Shown here: positions 1 through 7,907 of the stretch, piece after piece
How positions within the stretch are numbered: position 1 is the stretch's first letter
Layout: every line of letters begins with the position of its first letter
Assembly (NCBI GenBank): GCA_902461565.1
Contig: CABPYL010000012.1
Coordinates: forward strand, 1-64,000
Direction: 5' to 3'
Source of the DNA: an uncultured Porphyromonadaceae bacterium
GTDB taxonomy: Bacteria; Bacteroidota; Bacteroidia; Bacteroidales; Muribaculaceae
Length of the DNA stretch: 64,000 nucleotides
Notes under the pieces: model-generated
Database searches by the model: none
Seen by the model: only the letters and a program-made list of their open reading frames with translations
Told to the model about the DNA's origin: nothing
Position numbers and translations under genes: made by a program

Positions 1-1316
1 TCAATGCTCCATACAACAGCCTTATCGGTGGCGCCTGAGGGCGTTACCGTTACGCCGAGCGTTTCGCTGCGGCTCACTTCAAGAGTAAGTTCGCTGTGGC
101 TAAGGGTGATTGCCGTAACTGGCACAAGAACAGTCAGTTCTATAGAACCGCTTACCTCGGTGCCGTCGGTGGATGTCGCCGTAATGGTAACAGTGCCCGG
201 AGCGACGCCGGTAACGGTGCCGTCGGCGGCGACTGTGGCCACAGAGGTGTCCGACGATGTCCATATTAAGTCGGCCTGGAAAGCGTCGGCGGGAGTGATT
301 TCGGCATCTACTTTAAGCGTAGTGCCTACAGGCACAAGTGCCGATTCTGCGGTCAGGGCAATTGTCTGCACATACAGGTGCGGGATAACGCGTGTAACCG
401 TAGTACCCCAGCCCTGCGGCGAGCGTGCGCGGAAACTAAGAACATATTCGTCGGCCACGGTCGTGGGGAAGTCAATGTCCTTCAGTTCCACTTCGGCATC
501 CGTGCCGCCGGTAACCTGTATGGGTGTACCCTTGCCGTAGCCGGGGTCATCGCCCCAGAAATATTCAGCTCCGGTAATCTCGGCGCTGCGCTCGTCGGGG
601 ATGGTAACGGTAGCCGTTACCGTTGCCGACCATGCGCGGCCCGAACATGTACGGAAGCCGATGGTATGCTGGCCGGGCGCGAGGCCGTCGGTAAGCACAT
701 CCACGTCTATCATGCCGCCTGTGGCGCCGAGCGTAGCCGTCAGCGGAGTGCCTTTGCCTATACCGGGATCGGTGTCCCAGAAGTATTCGGCCTTCCAGTC
801 GGCTGCGACGGGTTCGGCGGGAACGGCCACGAGATATGTGTGCGTCTGCGACCATGCGCCGCCGGCATTCACACGCAGACCTAAGGTGTGCGAGCCGGCC
901 TCAAGCCCCTCGGCGGAAAGCGTGGCGGCAATCTCGCCGCCGGCAAACGTTCCGGCAGGCATTGGCGTGGCCTTGCCTGTGCCGGGGTCGGTGTCCCAGA
1001 AATATTCACCCGACCAGACTGTCGCCTTCGGGTCGGCCTCTATCATCACGAAATTATATAGCGTCTGCGTCCAGCGTCCGCCACTGAAAGCGCGCATGCC
1101 AAGCACGTTCATGCCCGGCTTGAGGCCCGTGGCGTCGAGGGAGAAGCTATGGAAGCCCTCGGCTTCGCCATTGTTTGTCATCCTGCTGGCCCGACCGATT
1201 CCGGGGTCGGAATTCCAGAAGTATTCGCCGCTCACCTGCCCTGATGCAGGAAGCGCCCCCATAAGCAGGGGGAATAGCAGAATAGCGATGCGACAAAGCC
1301 GTAGGCGTGTCCACAT
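1..1316 (-). CDS. Secreted repeat protein with EYFWDTDPG repeats and Ig-like (BIG2) domains, 3' end outside window
   Basis: Reading the minus strand from ATG at 1316 gives 438 codons without a stop to the window edge, so the C-terminus is missing. A short hydrophobic signal (about residues 8-27) ends in ...PASGQ. Four repeats of about 72 residues follow, each opening with a variant of EYFWDTDPGxGKxTP (starts near 1233, 1018, 800 and 573). From about position 380 downward come one complete and one cut Ig-like group 2 domain (motifs WTSSDTSVATV and GVAPGTVTITA). Such repeats and BIG2 domains are typical of Bacteroidetes surface proteins; the role is unknown, adhesion or surface display being a guess. 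The gene starts 4 bases after the stop of the upstream beta-helix gene, so the two are probably co-transcribed. The plus-strand open frames across this stretch are shadows. Confidence 0.85.
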   Translation of the reverse strand, partial: MWTRLRLCRIAILLFPLLMGALPASGQVSGEYFWNSDPGIGRASRMTNNGEAEGFHSFSLDATGLKPGMNVLGMRAFSGGRWTQTLYNFVMIEADPKATVWSGEYFWDTDPGTGKATPMPAGTFAGGEIAATLSAEGLEAGSHTLGLRVNAGGAWSQTHTYLVAVPAEPVAADWKAEYFWDTDPGIGKGTPLTATLGATGGMIDVDVLTDGLAPGQHTIGFRTCSGRAWSATVTATVTIPDERSAEITGAEYFWGDDPGYGKGTPIQVTGGTDAEVELKDIDFPTTVADEYVLSFRARSPQGWGTTVTRVIPHLYVQTIALTAESALVPVGTTLKVDAEITPADAFQADLIWTSSDTSVATVAADGTVTGVAPGTVTITATSTDGTEVSGSIELTVLVPVTAITLSHSELTLEVSRSETLGVTVTPSGATDKAVVWSI

Positions 1317-1320
1317 CGTA

Positions 1321-2337
1321 TTATTCATTTTGATTCTCTATTTTAAGTTTTACAGTGATTTTGCCGTCGGTGGGTTTCACGGGAACAAGAGCTTCGGTGA
1401 TATGGGGCAGGAACATGGGAATACCCGAAAGAACATAGGGAGTTGCACCGCCGAAAGCGCCGCAGTCGCCGCCATGAGTTGCAGCGCCCTTGGCTGCCGA
1501 AGTGCTCAGGAGCTGCCATTTACCGTCATCGGAACCCTCGTTTACAAAGGTATTCTCAACAGTAGCGCCTACATAATAGTTGTTGGGATAGCCCTTGAAC
1601 ATATCGTTTGTATCAATGTAGCGCTCGGCAACACTCAGCACATTGTTCTGGATAACGTTGTTGATACACTCGTAGTAAACTCTACAATTATAAGGTATCT
1701 GATCCGCAAAACCTTCACGGGTATTGATAAGAATATTGTTTCGGATTGTAGAATTCTGGAAGGACATCAGAAGCGGATCTCCCCATCCTGACCTACCTCC
1801 ACTCACTACTATATTATTTTCGAAAATACATCCCGATGCACCACTTGCATAATACAAAATAATATTGTTACGCGCTACTGAATTCTTCGAAAGAGACAAA
1901 TATGAAGAAATATAGCATTGAGTAACCAAATTGTTTTCACCTTCGGTTCCTATACTGTTACTCTTACAACGAGAAGCAGTACCGTTGCCACGTAAACCTA
2001 TATATTGAGCATCACAGCCCTCTATTTTTGAACCTTTACCCAAGTAAGCATAGTTAATAACCGATGCCTGCGATTCCGCCCACTGCTTGTTCTTGTCAAG
2101 AAAATAGCCGGTACCGATAATTGTCATATTATCGCGGCTTCTCACATCTATTTCGCCATGATTTCCGGGGTCGAGCAGGAGTGTATCGCCGGGGCATACG
2201 TTGATATCGGCCATCGCTTCTGCAACGGTTTTGAACTGCGCTTTGGCAAAAGGACTGGGGTTGATACGCCAGCAGGTAGCATTGCCGGCTACGGCGCCGG
2301 CAAGTGCGGCGACTAAGAGAATAAGATGTTTTTTCAT
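1321..2337 (-). CDS. Secreted right-handed beta-helix-like protein
   Basis: The 338-residue product starts MKKHLILLVAALAGAVAGNA, a clear Sec signal peptide. The body has the spacing of a parallel beta-helix: repeated short strands with Asn/Ile turns (NNIILYY, FENNIVVSGG, TIRNNILIN, VIQNNVLS), beginning with a segment like pectate-lyase-fold proteins (KTVAEAMADINVCPGDTLLLDPG). No catalytic residues can be named, so it may bind rather than cleave glycans. It ends without an obvious type IX sorting domain. It is followed after 4 bases by the repeat/BIG2 surface-protein gene, suggesting a two-gene unit for paired surface proteins. The start at 2337 is the only ATG giving a signal peptide. Confidence 0.8.
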   Translation of the reverse strand: MKKHLILLVAALAGAVAGNATCWRINPSPFAKAQFKTVAEAMADINVCPGDTLLLDPGNHGEIDVRSRDNMTIIGTGYFLDKNKQWAESQASVINYAYLGKGSKIEGCDAQYIGLRGNGTASRCKSNSIGTEGENNLVTQCYISSYLSLSKNSVARNNIILYYASGASGCIFENNIVVSGGRSGWGDPLLMSFQNSTIRNNILINTREGFADQIPYNCRVYYECINNVIQNNVLSVAERYIDTNDMFKGYPNNYYVGATVENTFVNEGSDDGKWQLLSTSAAKGAATHGGDCGAFGGATPYVLSGIPMFLPHITEALVPVKPTDGKITVKLKIENQNE

Positions 2338-2883
2338 GTGGAAAAATAATTAGGTTTAGATTTATACACAACTCCGTCCGGTTTCCTGTGGCGGAGCCTG
2401 TTTCAGAGAACAAATAAATGGTTTCAATAAAAAAAGAATGCGTGGGAAACCATACCGTTGCCCGTTCCAGTATGGAGGCCTTCGCATTGCCCTTACTTAT
2501 AGAACGAGCAACGCAGAAGCCCACGCAAATTATATATACGCACGATGGCGACGCGGCATAACGCCGGGCCACACGAAGGCGGATATACAATCCAGGGGCA
2601 TCTATCGCTGCCGGCTCTGAATAAATAATAAGAAATTTGCGAAGTTTCCATACTTCAGAACGCGCGCTGATAAACGCCTTTCAAAAAACTATCCCACGGC
2701 CACTCCTGGCCGCATTTCCACCCGCTCAACCCGCTCACAGTCGGGCTTCTGCATGGTGTTCGGTGCCAAAAGTACATATATTTCTCCAAATTCCCCTCAC
2801 CGTCCGTTATTTTTAACATTAATAACTTTCTTTAACCAAAACTTAACCCACATATGAAGCCCCCAATAATGGCCGGAGGTACT
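2338..2883. other. Intergenic region, no gene seen
   Basis: Between the beta-helix gene and the hairpin repeats I see no credible coding frame on either strand. It contains the possible -7 box listed at 2767-2774 and an AT-rich stretch around 2780-2870. A short plus-strand open frame at 2438-2620 has no start context or protein-like composition and is not called. Confidence 0.6.
2767..2774 (-). promoter_or_regulatory. Possible -7 box for the beta-helix gene
   Basis: On the minus strand this reads TACTTTTG, matching the Bacteroidetes -7 consensus TAnnTTTG. A matching -33 TTTG is not at the usual spacing, so the call is tentative. It would give the gene starting at 2337 a leader of about 420 nt. 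Confidence 0.35.
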
Positions 2884-3213
2884 CAGAGGCATGCCGGAGG
2901 CAAGCCGCTCCTCTTGGCACTTTTTAGTGGATAGCAGAGAGGGGGTTAAGTGGAGAGAGAAGGGTGGAGAGGCTTGCCGGGGGCAAGCCGAGGCGGCTGA
3001 AAGCCGCTTTCAACCCCGGAATAAGCGCTTTTGCGCGTTTCCGGGGACATGGGCTAATCCCCACTCTTTTACCGGAGGGAATACACTGACCGGCGTACCC
3101 GTGTATTCCCTCCGGGAAATTTCTTGTTCTCTGGCGCCTCCCCCCGGAAACGCTGTCCTTATTCCGGGGTTCAGAGCGGCCTATGGCCGCATTGGCATAC
3201 CTCACGGCATGCC
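2884..3213. repeat. Hairpin-rich direct repeat, copy 1
   Basis: About 330 bp that recur almost unchanged at 3260-3588. The unit is packed with palindromes: GGCTTGCC/GGCAAGCC (2971-2989), GCGGCT/AGCCGC (2993-3007), CCCCGGAA arms around 3014-3046 and again around 3142-3169, a perfect 15-bp stem at 3072-3115, and GCGGCC/GGCCGC (3176-3190). The right half partly mirrors the left, so the whole unit is a long imperfect inverted repeat. Open frames across it in several directions are by-products of the symmetry. I cannot assign it to a known family. Confidence 0.85.
3072..3115. repeat. Central 15-bp perfect inverted repeat of copy 1
   Basis: Arms CCGGAGGGAATACAC (3072-3086) and GTGTATTCCCTCCGG (3101-3115) flank a 14-base loop. 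The same structure lies at 3448-3490 in copy 2, where one base near the end of the right arm differs. This is the symmetry centre of the larger element. Confidence 0.9.
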
Positions 3214-3259
3214 CCACTTCCTCACGCGCTTTCTACGCCCTCGTCCAAGCTAACCCTTA

Positions 3260-3588
3260 CAGAGGATTGCCGGTGGCAAGACGCTCCTCTTGGCACTTTT
3301 TAGTGGATAGCAGAGAGGGGGGTAAGTGGAGAGTGGAGGGTGGAGAGGCATGCCGGGGGCAAGCCGAGGCGGCTGAAAGCCGCTTTCAACCCCGGAATAA
3401 GCGCTTTTGCGCGTTTCCGGGGATATGGGCTAATCCACACTCTTTTCCCGGAGGGAATACACTGACGAGCGTACCCGTGTATTCCCTCCAGGATATTTCT
3501 TGTTCTCTGGCACTTGCCCCGGAAACGCTGCGCTTATTCCGGGGTTCAGAGCGGCCTATAGCCGCATTGGCATACCTCACGGCATGCC
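3260..3588. repeat. Hairpin-rich direct repeat, copy 2
   Basis: Second copy of the element, offset by about 376 bp and separated from copy 1 by 46 bp. It starts CAGAGG and ends GGCATGCC as copy 1 does, with scattered substitutions. It lies immediately upstream of the promoter of the HigB/HigA-type pair. Conservation is of hairpins, not of a reading frame, which argues for a DNA or RNA structural element. Confidence 0.85.
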
Positions 3589-3648
3589 TCACAGAGCATT
3601 CCCTCATATGGCCAAATTCCACCGCAGATTAATTACAAAATTATCAGA

Positions 3649-3680
3649 TTTGCGAATTTACAAAACTCTCACTATCTTTG
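3649..3680 (+). promoter_or_regulatory. Promoter of the higBA operon
   Basis: TTTG at 3649-3652, a 20-bp spacer, then TATCTTTG at 3673-3680: a full Bacteroidetes -33/-7 promoter. It lies 23 bp before the toxin start codon at 3704. Confidence 0.75.
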
Positions 3681-3703
3681 CAGTGTTTTAATCACGACGG
3701 TAC

Positions 3704-4021
3704 ATGGTAGTAACATTTGAGCATGAATATCTAAGAACGCTGTACGAGGACGGTAAAAGTCCAGACAAGAAGCACCGCTTTCAACCGGACATAATCAGAA
3801 GGTACCAGAAAGCGATTAATTTCTTGAAAGGCGCGTCCTGTATAGAAGCTCTATGGACAATCCGCTCATTGCAATACGAGGTGCTGTCCGGAGACAAAGC
3901 CGGACTTTCCTCAGTAAGAGTCAACAACCAGTATAGGGTGGAATTTTCGGTTACCATAAATAAAAAAGAACCGATATTGACTATCTGTAACGTCGTTGAA
4001 TTGTCGAACCATTACAAGTAA
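3704..4021 (+). CDS. higB: RelE/HigB-family mRNA-interferase-type toxin
   Basis: The 105-residue protein fits the HigB/RelE plasmid-maintenance killer family in length and pattern: Ile/Leu-rich helices with alternating basic residues (RRYQKAINFLKGA), then a strand-rich C-terminal half with SVRVNNQYRVEFSV and ILTICNVVELSNHYK, which resembles the conserved RxNxQYRIxF and VxxxDYH-like ends of the family. Known members cut mRNA on the ribosome; that activity is inferred here. The antitoxin gene starts 5 bases after the stop. This toxin-first order is typical of higBA. A good promoter lies just upstream, directly behind the hairpin repeats. Confidence 0.85.
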   Translation: MVVTFEHEYLRTLYEDGKSPDKKHRFQPDIIRRYQKAINFLKGASCIEALWTIRSLQYEVLSGDKAGLSSVRVNNQYRVEFSVTINKKEPILTICNVVELSNHYK

Positions 4022-4026
4022 CAGAT

Positions 4027-4374
4027 ATGGAAATTAAAGTTGAAGGTGTTGCATCCGACATGATAGCCAACAATCTTACTCCGAGTAACGCAATCCATCC
4101 CGGAGAGATGATAAAGGACGAGATTGAGTTCAGGGGCATATCACAGAAGGCTCTGGCTGCTGAGATTGGACTGCCTGCTTCCGTTCTGAACGAAGTCCTT
4201 AATGGTAAGAGAGCTGTAACGACAGAATATGCTCTTCTGCTGGAGGCTGCATTGGGGATAGAAGCAGATTTATGGTTGAAGTTGCAGTCGGATTACAACA
4301 AGCAAATTGCCAAGTCCGACACTTCATTCATGGCACGGCTTGAAAAAATCCGCAAGGTCGCTGCGTTTCTCTAA
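4027..4374 (+). CDS. higA: HigA-family XRE antitoxin
   Basis: The 115-residue protein has the hallmark HigA opening NAIHPGEMIKDEIEFRGIS, then an XRE helix-turn-helix (QKALAAEIGLPASVLNEVLNGKRAVT, about residues 38-63) and the family's LEAALGIEADLWLKLQ segment. It would neutralise the upstream toxin and, as is usual in this family, repress the shared promoter. An additional N-terminal 20 residues precede the HPGE motif. The gene ends about 60 bases before the leuS promoter. The pair looks intact. Confidence 0.88.
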   Translation: MEIKVEGVASDMIANNLTPSNAIHPGEMIKDEIEFRGISQKALAAEIGLPASVLNEVLNGKRAVTTEYALLLEAALGIEADLWLKLQSDYNKQIAKSDTSFMARLEKIRKVAAFL

Positions 4375-4429
4375 GAATTCGAAAACGTATCTTCATACCG
4401 TATAGTTGCCATGCGCCTTACTATTGCGG

Positions 4430-4461
4430 TTTGAATATGTTGGGGATTTTGATTACCTTTG
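4430..4461 (+). promoter_or_regulatory. Promoter of leuS operon
   Basis: TTTG at 4430-4433, 20 bp, TACCTTTG at 4454-4461. Transcription would begin near 4468, which rules out the in-frame ATG at 4459 and supports translation from ATG at 4489. Confidence 0.75.
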
Positions 4462-4488
4462 TGGTTTAAAACGAAACCTTTCATTGTT

Positions 4489-7263
4489 ATGGAATACAAC
4501 CACAAAGATATAGAGCCGAAAATCCGGCAATATTGGAAAGACAACGATATCTACCGCGTCGACATCGACAAGTCGCGCCCCAAATTCTATGTGCTGGACA
4601 TGTTCCCCTACCCTTCGGGCGCAGGACTGCATGTGGGCCATCCCTTAGGCTATATATCAAGCGACATTTTCGCCCGCTACAAGCGTCTGCAGGGCTTTAA
4701 CGTGCTGCATCCTATGGGATACGACGCCTACGGCCTGCCCGCCGAACAGTATGCCATCCAGACAGGTCAGCATCCGGAAATAACCACGCGCATAAACGTT
4801 GAGCGCTACGGCAAGCAGCTGGACAACATCGGCCTGAGCTTCGACTGGAGCCGTCAGATCCGTACCTGCGACCCTGAATTCTACAAATGGACGCAGTGGG
4901 CGTTCCTGAAGATGTTCGGTTCGTACTACGATACCGCCGCCGACCGCGCCATGCCCATCGAGAATCTTGTGGCCCATCTGGAAGCACACGGCACCGACGG
5001 TCTGCATGCCGCCGGCACCAAGGAGCTGCACATCACCGCCGGCGAATGGAACGCGATGGACAAAAAGCAGAAAAGCGACGTGCTGATGAACTACCGTCTT
5101 GCCTATCTCGGCAACTCTATGGTAAACTGGTGTCCGAAACTCGGCACCGTGCTCGCCAACGACGAGGTGAGCGAGGGCGTATCTGTCCGCGGTGGCTACC
5201 CTGTGGAGCAGAAGCAGATGTGGCAGTGGTTCCTGCGCGTGTCGGCCTATGCCGAACGCCTGCTGCGCGGTCTGGAGAAAATCGACTGGTCGGATTCCAT
5301 CAAGGAGACGCAGACAAACTGGATTGGCCGCAGCGAGGGCGCGGAGATGCACTTCGGCATAGACGGACGCGACGATATAGACCTTGAAATCTTCACCACA
5401 CGCGCCGATACTGTTTTCGGCGTAACGTTCATGGTTCTCGCCCCCGAAAGCAAATATGTGCCGCTGCTCACCACACCCGGCCAGAAAGCCGAGGTGGACG
5501 CATACCTCGAAAGCATAAAGAGCCGTACCGAACGCGAGCGCATGATCGACAAGAAAGTTACGGGCGTTTTCAGCGGTTCCTATGCCATTAACCCGCTCAC
5601 GGGCAAGAAAGTGCCCGTATGGATAAGCGACTATGTTCTTGCAGGCTACGGTACGGGCGCCATCATGGCCGTGCCGGCGCACGACAGCCGCGACTATGCC
5701 TTTGCCCGCCATTTCAACCTGCCTATTATTCCGCTTATCGAGGGCGCCGACGTCAGCGAAAGCTCTTTCGACGCCAAGGAAGGCAAGATGATCAACTCCG
5801 AAGGCCCGGCGCTGAACCTGAACGGCCTCGAAGTGAAGGACGCCATCGTCGCCGCAAAGAAATACATAGAAGAAGCCGGTATCGGCCGTGTGAAAGTTAA
5901 CTATCGTCTGCGCGACGCCATTTTCAGCCGTCAGCGCTACTGGGGCGAGCCTATCCCGGTGTGCTATGTGGACGGTATTCCCGAGGCTTACGACAATCTG
6001 CCCCTCGAGCTGCCCGAAATCGACAAATATCTGCCCACCGAGACCGGCGAGCCGCCTCTTGGACGCGCCAAGAACTGGCAGACACCGGAGGGTTATCCCC
6101 TGGAACTCAACACCATGCCCGGTTTCGCAGGTTCGTCGGCATACTATCTGCGCTACATGGATCCACGCAACAGCGAAGCTCTCGTTTCCAAGGAAGCGAA
6201 CGAATACTGGCGCAGCGTCGACCTCTACGTTGGCGGCAGCGAACATGCCACCGGCCACCTCATCTACAGCCGCTTCTGGAACAAGTTCCTGTTCGACTAC
6301 GGCTATATCGTTGACGACGAGCCTTTCCGCAAGCTCATCAACCAGGGTATGATTCAGGGCCGCACGAGCTTCGTTTACCGCATAAAGGACACAAATACTT
6401 TCGTATCTTTCGGCAAGAAGGACCAATACGACACCACTCCCATCCGCGTTGACATCAACATAGTACACGACGATGTGCTGGATACCGAGGCGTTCCGCAA
6501 CTGGCGTCCCGAATTCAATACCGCCGAGTTCATCACCGAGGACGACGGCCGCTACCTTTGCGGCAGCGCCGTGGAAAAAATGTCCAAATCCATGTTCAAC
6601 GTCGTGAACCCCGACGATATCGTCGAGCGCTACGGTGCCGACACCCTGCGCCTGTACGAGATGTTCCTTGGCCCCATCGAGCAGAGCAAACCCTGGGACA
6701 CCCACGGAATCGACGGCGTTTACCGCTTCCTCAAGAAATTCTGGAGCCTGTTCTACAAGGGCGATACCCTGCTGGTGGACGACAGCAAGCCCACGGCTGA
6801 AAACCTCAAGACACTCCACAAACTCATCAAGAAAGTAACGTCCGACATCGAGGCATTCTCGTTCAACACCTCTGTGGCCGCGTTCATGATTTGCGTTAAC
6901 GAACTCGCACAGCAGAAATGCCACTCGCGCGAAATACTGCGTCCGCTCGTCATTCTGCTCGCGCCCTTCGCGCCCCACATGGCCGAGGAGCTGTGGCACA
7001 ACGCCCTGGGCGGCGATGGAACCGTATGCGACGCCCGCTGGCCCGAGCACAACGAGGAGTACCTCAAGGAATCGTCGGTAACAATGGCAGTGTCGTTCAA
7101 CGGTAAAGCGCGCTTCAACATCACCGTTGCCGCCGACGCCACCAAGGACGATATCGAGAAATCCGCCCTCGCCGATCCCGCCGCACAGAAATGGCTCGAA
7201 GGCAAAACCATCCGCAAGGTGATTGTCGTGCCCGGCAAAATCATAAACATTGTAGTGGGCTGA
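4489..7263 (+). CDS. leuS: Leucyl-tRNA synthetase
   Basis: A 924-residue class I synthetase that attaches leucine to tRNA-Leu in the cytoplasm. The HIGH motif appears as HVGH (residues 48-51) after YPSGAGL, and the KMSKS loop is exact (residues 697-701). Between them sits the editing (CP1) insertion, with the conserved TTRADTVFGVTFMVLAPE stretch and a GTGAIMAVPAHDSRD segment. Start chosen at 4489 because the promoter lies over the in-frame ATG at 4459 and the family begins near MEYNHKDIEPKIRQYW. First gene of a probable operon with rdgB, porZ and an unknown gene. A very long antisense open frame (4657-7050) is a shadow of its codon bias. Confidence 0.97.
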   Translation: MEYNHKDIEPKIRQYWKDNDIYRVDIDKSRPKFYVLDMFPYPSGAGLHVGHPLGYISSDIFARYKRLQGFNVLHPMGYDAYGLPAEQYAIQTGQHPEITTRINVERYGKQLDNIGLSFDWSRQIRTCDPEFYKWTQWAFLKMFGSYYDTAADRAMPIENLVAHLEAHGTDGLHAAGTKELHITAGEWNAMDKKQKSDVLMNYRLAYLGNSMVNWCPKLGTVLANDEVSEGVSVRGGYPVEQKQMWQWFLRVSAYAERLLRGLEKIDWSDSIKETQTNWIGRSEGAEMHFGIDGRDDIDLEIFTTRADTVFGVTFMVLAPESKYVPLLTTPGQKAEVDAYLESIKSRTERERMIDKKVTGVFSGSYAINPLTGKKVPVWISDYVLAGYGTGAIMAVPAHDSRDYAFARHFNLPIIPLIEGADVSESSFDAKEGKMINSEGPALNLNGLEVKDAIVAAKKYIEEAGIGRVKVNYRLRDAIFSRQRYWGEPIPVCYVDGIPEAYDNLPLELPEIDKYLPTETGEPPLGRAKNWQTPEGYPLELNTMPGFAGSSAYYLRYMDPRNSEALVSKEANEYWRSVDLYVGGSEHATGHLIYSRFWNKFLFDYGYIVDDEPFRKLINQGMIQGRTSFVYRIKDTNTFVSFGKKDQYDTTPIRVDINIVHDDVLDTEAFRNWRPEFNTAEFITEDDGRYLCGSAVEKMSKSMFNVVNPDDIVERYGADTLRLYEMFLGPIEQSKPWDTHGIDGVYRFLKKFWSLFYKGDTLLVDDSKPTAENLKTLHKLIKKVTSDIEAFSFNTSVAAFMICVNELAQQKCHSREILRPLVILLAPFAPHMAEELWHNALGGDGTVCDARWPEHNEEYLKESSVTMAVSFNGKARFNITVAADATKDDIEKSALADPAAQKWLEGKTIRKVIVVPGKIINIVVG

Positions 7264-7301
7264 TAAACAATAAAGGACGCTGTAAAAACGTTATTTTTCC
7301 G

Positions 7302-7898
7302 ATGAAGCAGTTAGTATTTGCCACCGGCAACGCCAACAAACTGCGCGAACTGCGCCAGATCTTAGGTTCCGAGTACGATGTACGCGGCCTTGCCGACATA
7401 GGCTGTAACGACGATATCCCCGAAACTGCGGATACCTTCGAGGGCAACGCCATGCAGAAGGCCCGATGGGTGGCCGACCGCTACGGCATGGACTGTATAG
7501 CCGAAGATTCCGGCCTCGAAGTCGATGCCCTCGGTGGTGCTCCGGGTGTGTACAGCGCCCGCTTTGCCGGGCCGGGCCACGACAGCGCCGCCAACAATGC
7601 GCTCCTGCTGGAGAAGTTGAAAGGCATAACCGACCGTTCGGCACGTTTCCGTACCGTTCTGGTACTTCTGCGCGGCGGCCAAGCGCACGTGTTCGAAGGC
7701 AAGGTGGAAGGAGACATCCTCACGGCCCCACGCGGCACCGGAGGTTTCGGCTACGATCCTCTGTTCGTCCCCAAAGGCTGGACAAAGACTTTCGCCGAGG
7801 CCGGCGCCGACGAAAAGAACGCTATCAGCCACCGCGGCAAAGCCGTGGCGGCTTTCCGGCGCTTCATCGATCAAGAAAAAGACAACAAGCCCTCTTAA
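7302..7898 (+). CDS. rdgB: Non-canonical purine NTP pyrophosphatase (RdgB/HAM1)
   Basis: The 198-residue protein hydrolyses dITP, ITP and XTP to the monophosphates, keeping deaminated purines out of DNA and RNA. All family signatures are present: TGNANKLRE near the N-terminus, EDSGLEVDALGGAPGVYSAR, GGFGYDPLF and ISHRGKA near the end. Start chosen at ATG 7302 (MKQLVFATGN), as the upstream frame extension has no homology-like content. It lies 38 bases after leuS and 9 bases before the porZ-like gene. Confidence 0.95.
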   Translation: MKQLVFATGNANKLRELRQILGSEYDVRGLADIGCNDDIPETADTFEGNAMQKARWVADRYGMDCIAEDSGLEVDALGGAPGVYSARFAGPGHDSAANNALLLEKLKGITDRSARFRTVLVLLRGGQAHVFEGKVEGDILTAPRGTGGFGYDPLFVPKGWTKTFAEAGADEKNAISHRGKAVAAFRRFIDQEKDNKPS

Positions 7899-7907
7899 TT
7901 ACCCCCT

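Noticed and set aside
601..1791. Long plus-strand open frames across 1-1790
   Set aside because: The minus strand over the same bases encodes a signal peptide, regular EYFWDTDPG repeats and BIG2 domains; the plus frames lack any protein-like pattern and cross a gene boundary.
2891..3632. Short open frames over the hairpin repeats on both strands
   Set aside because: They appear in several frames of both copies because of the palindromes, and codons are not preserved between copies.
4657..7050. 797-codon open frame antisense to leuS
   Set aside because: It is the codon-bias shadow of leuS, which has full catalytic motifs; the antisense frame has low-complexity Val/Ala/His composition.
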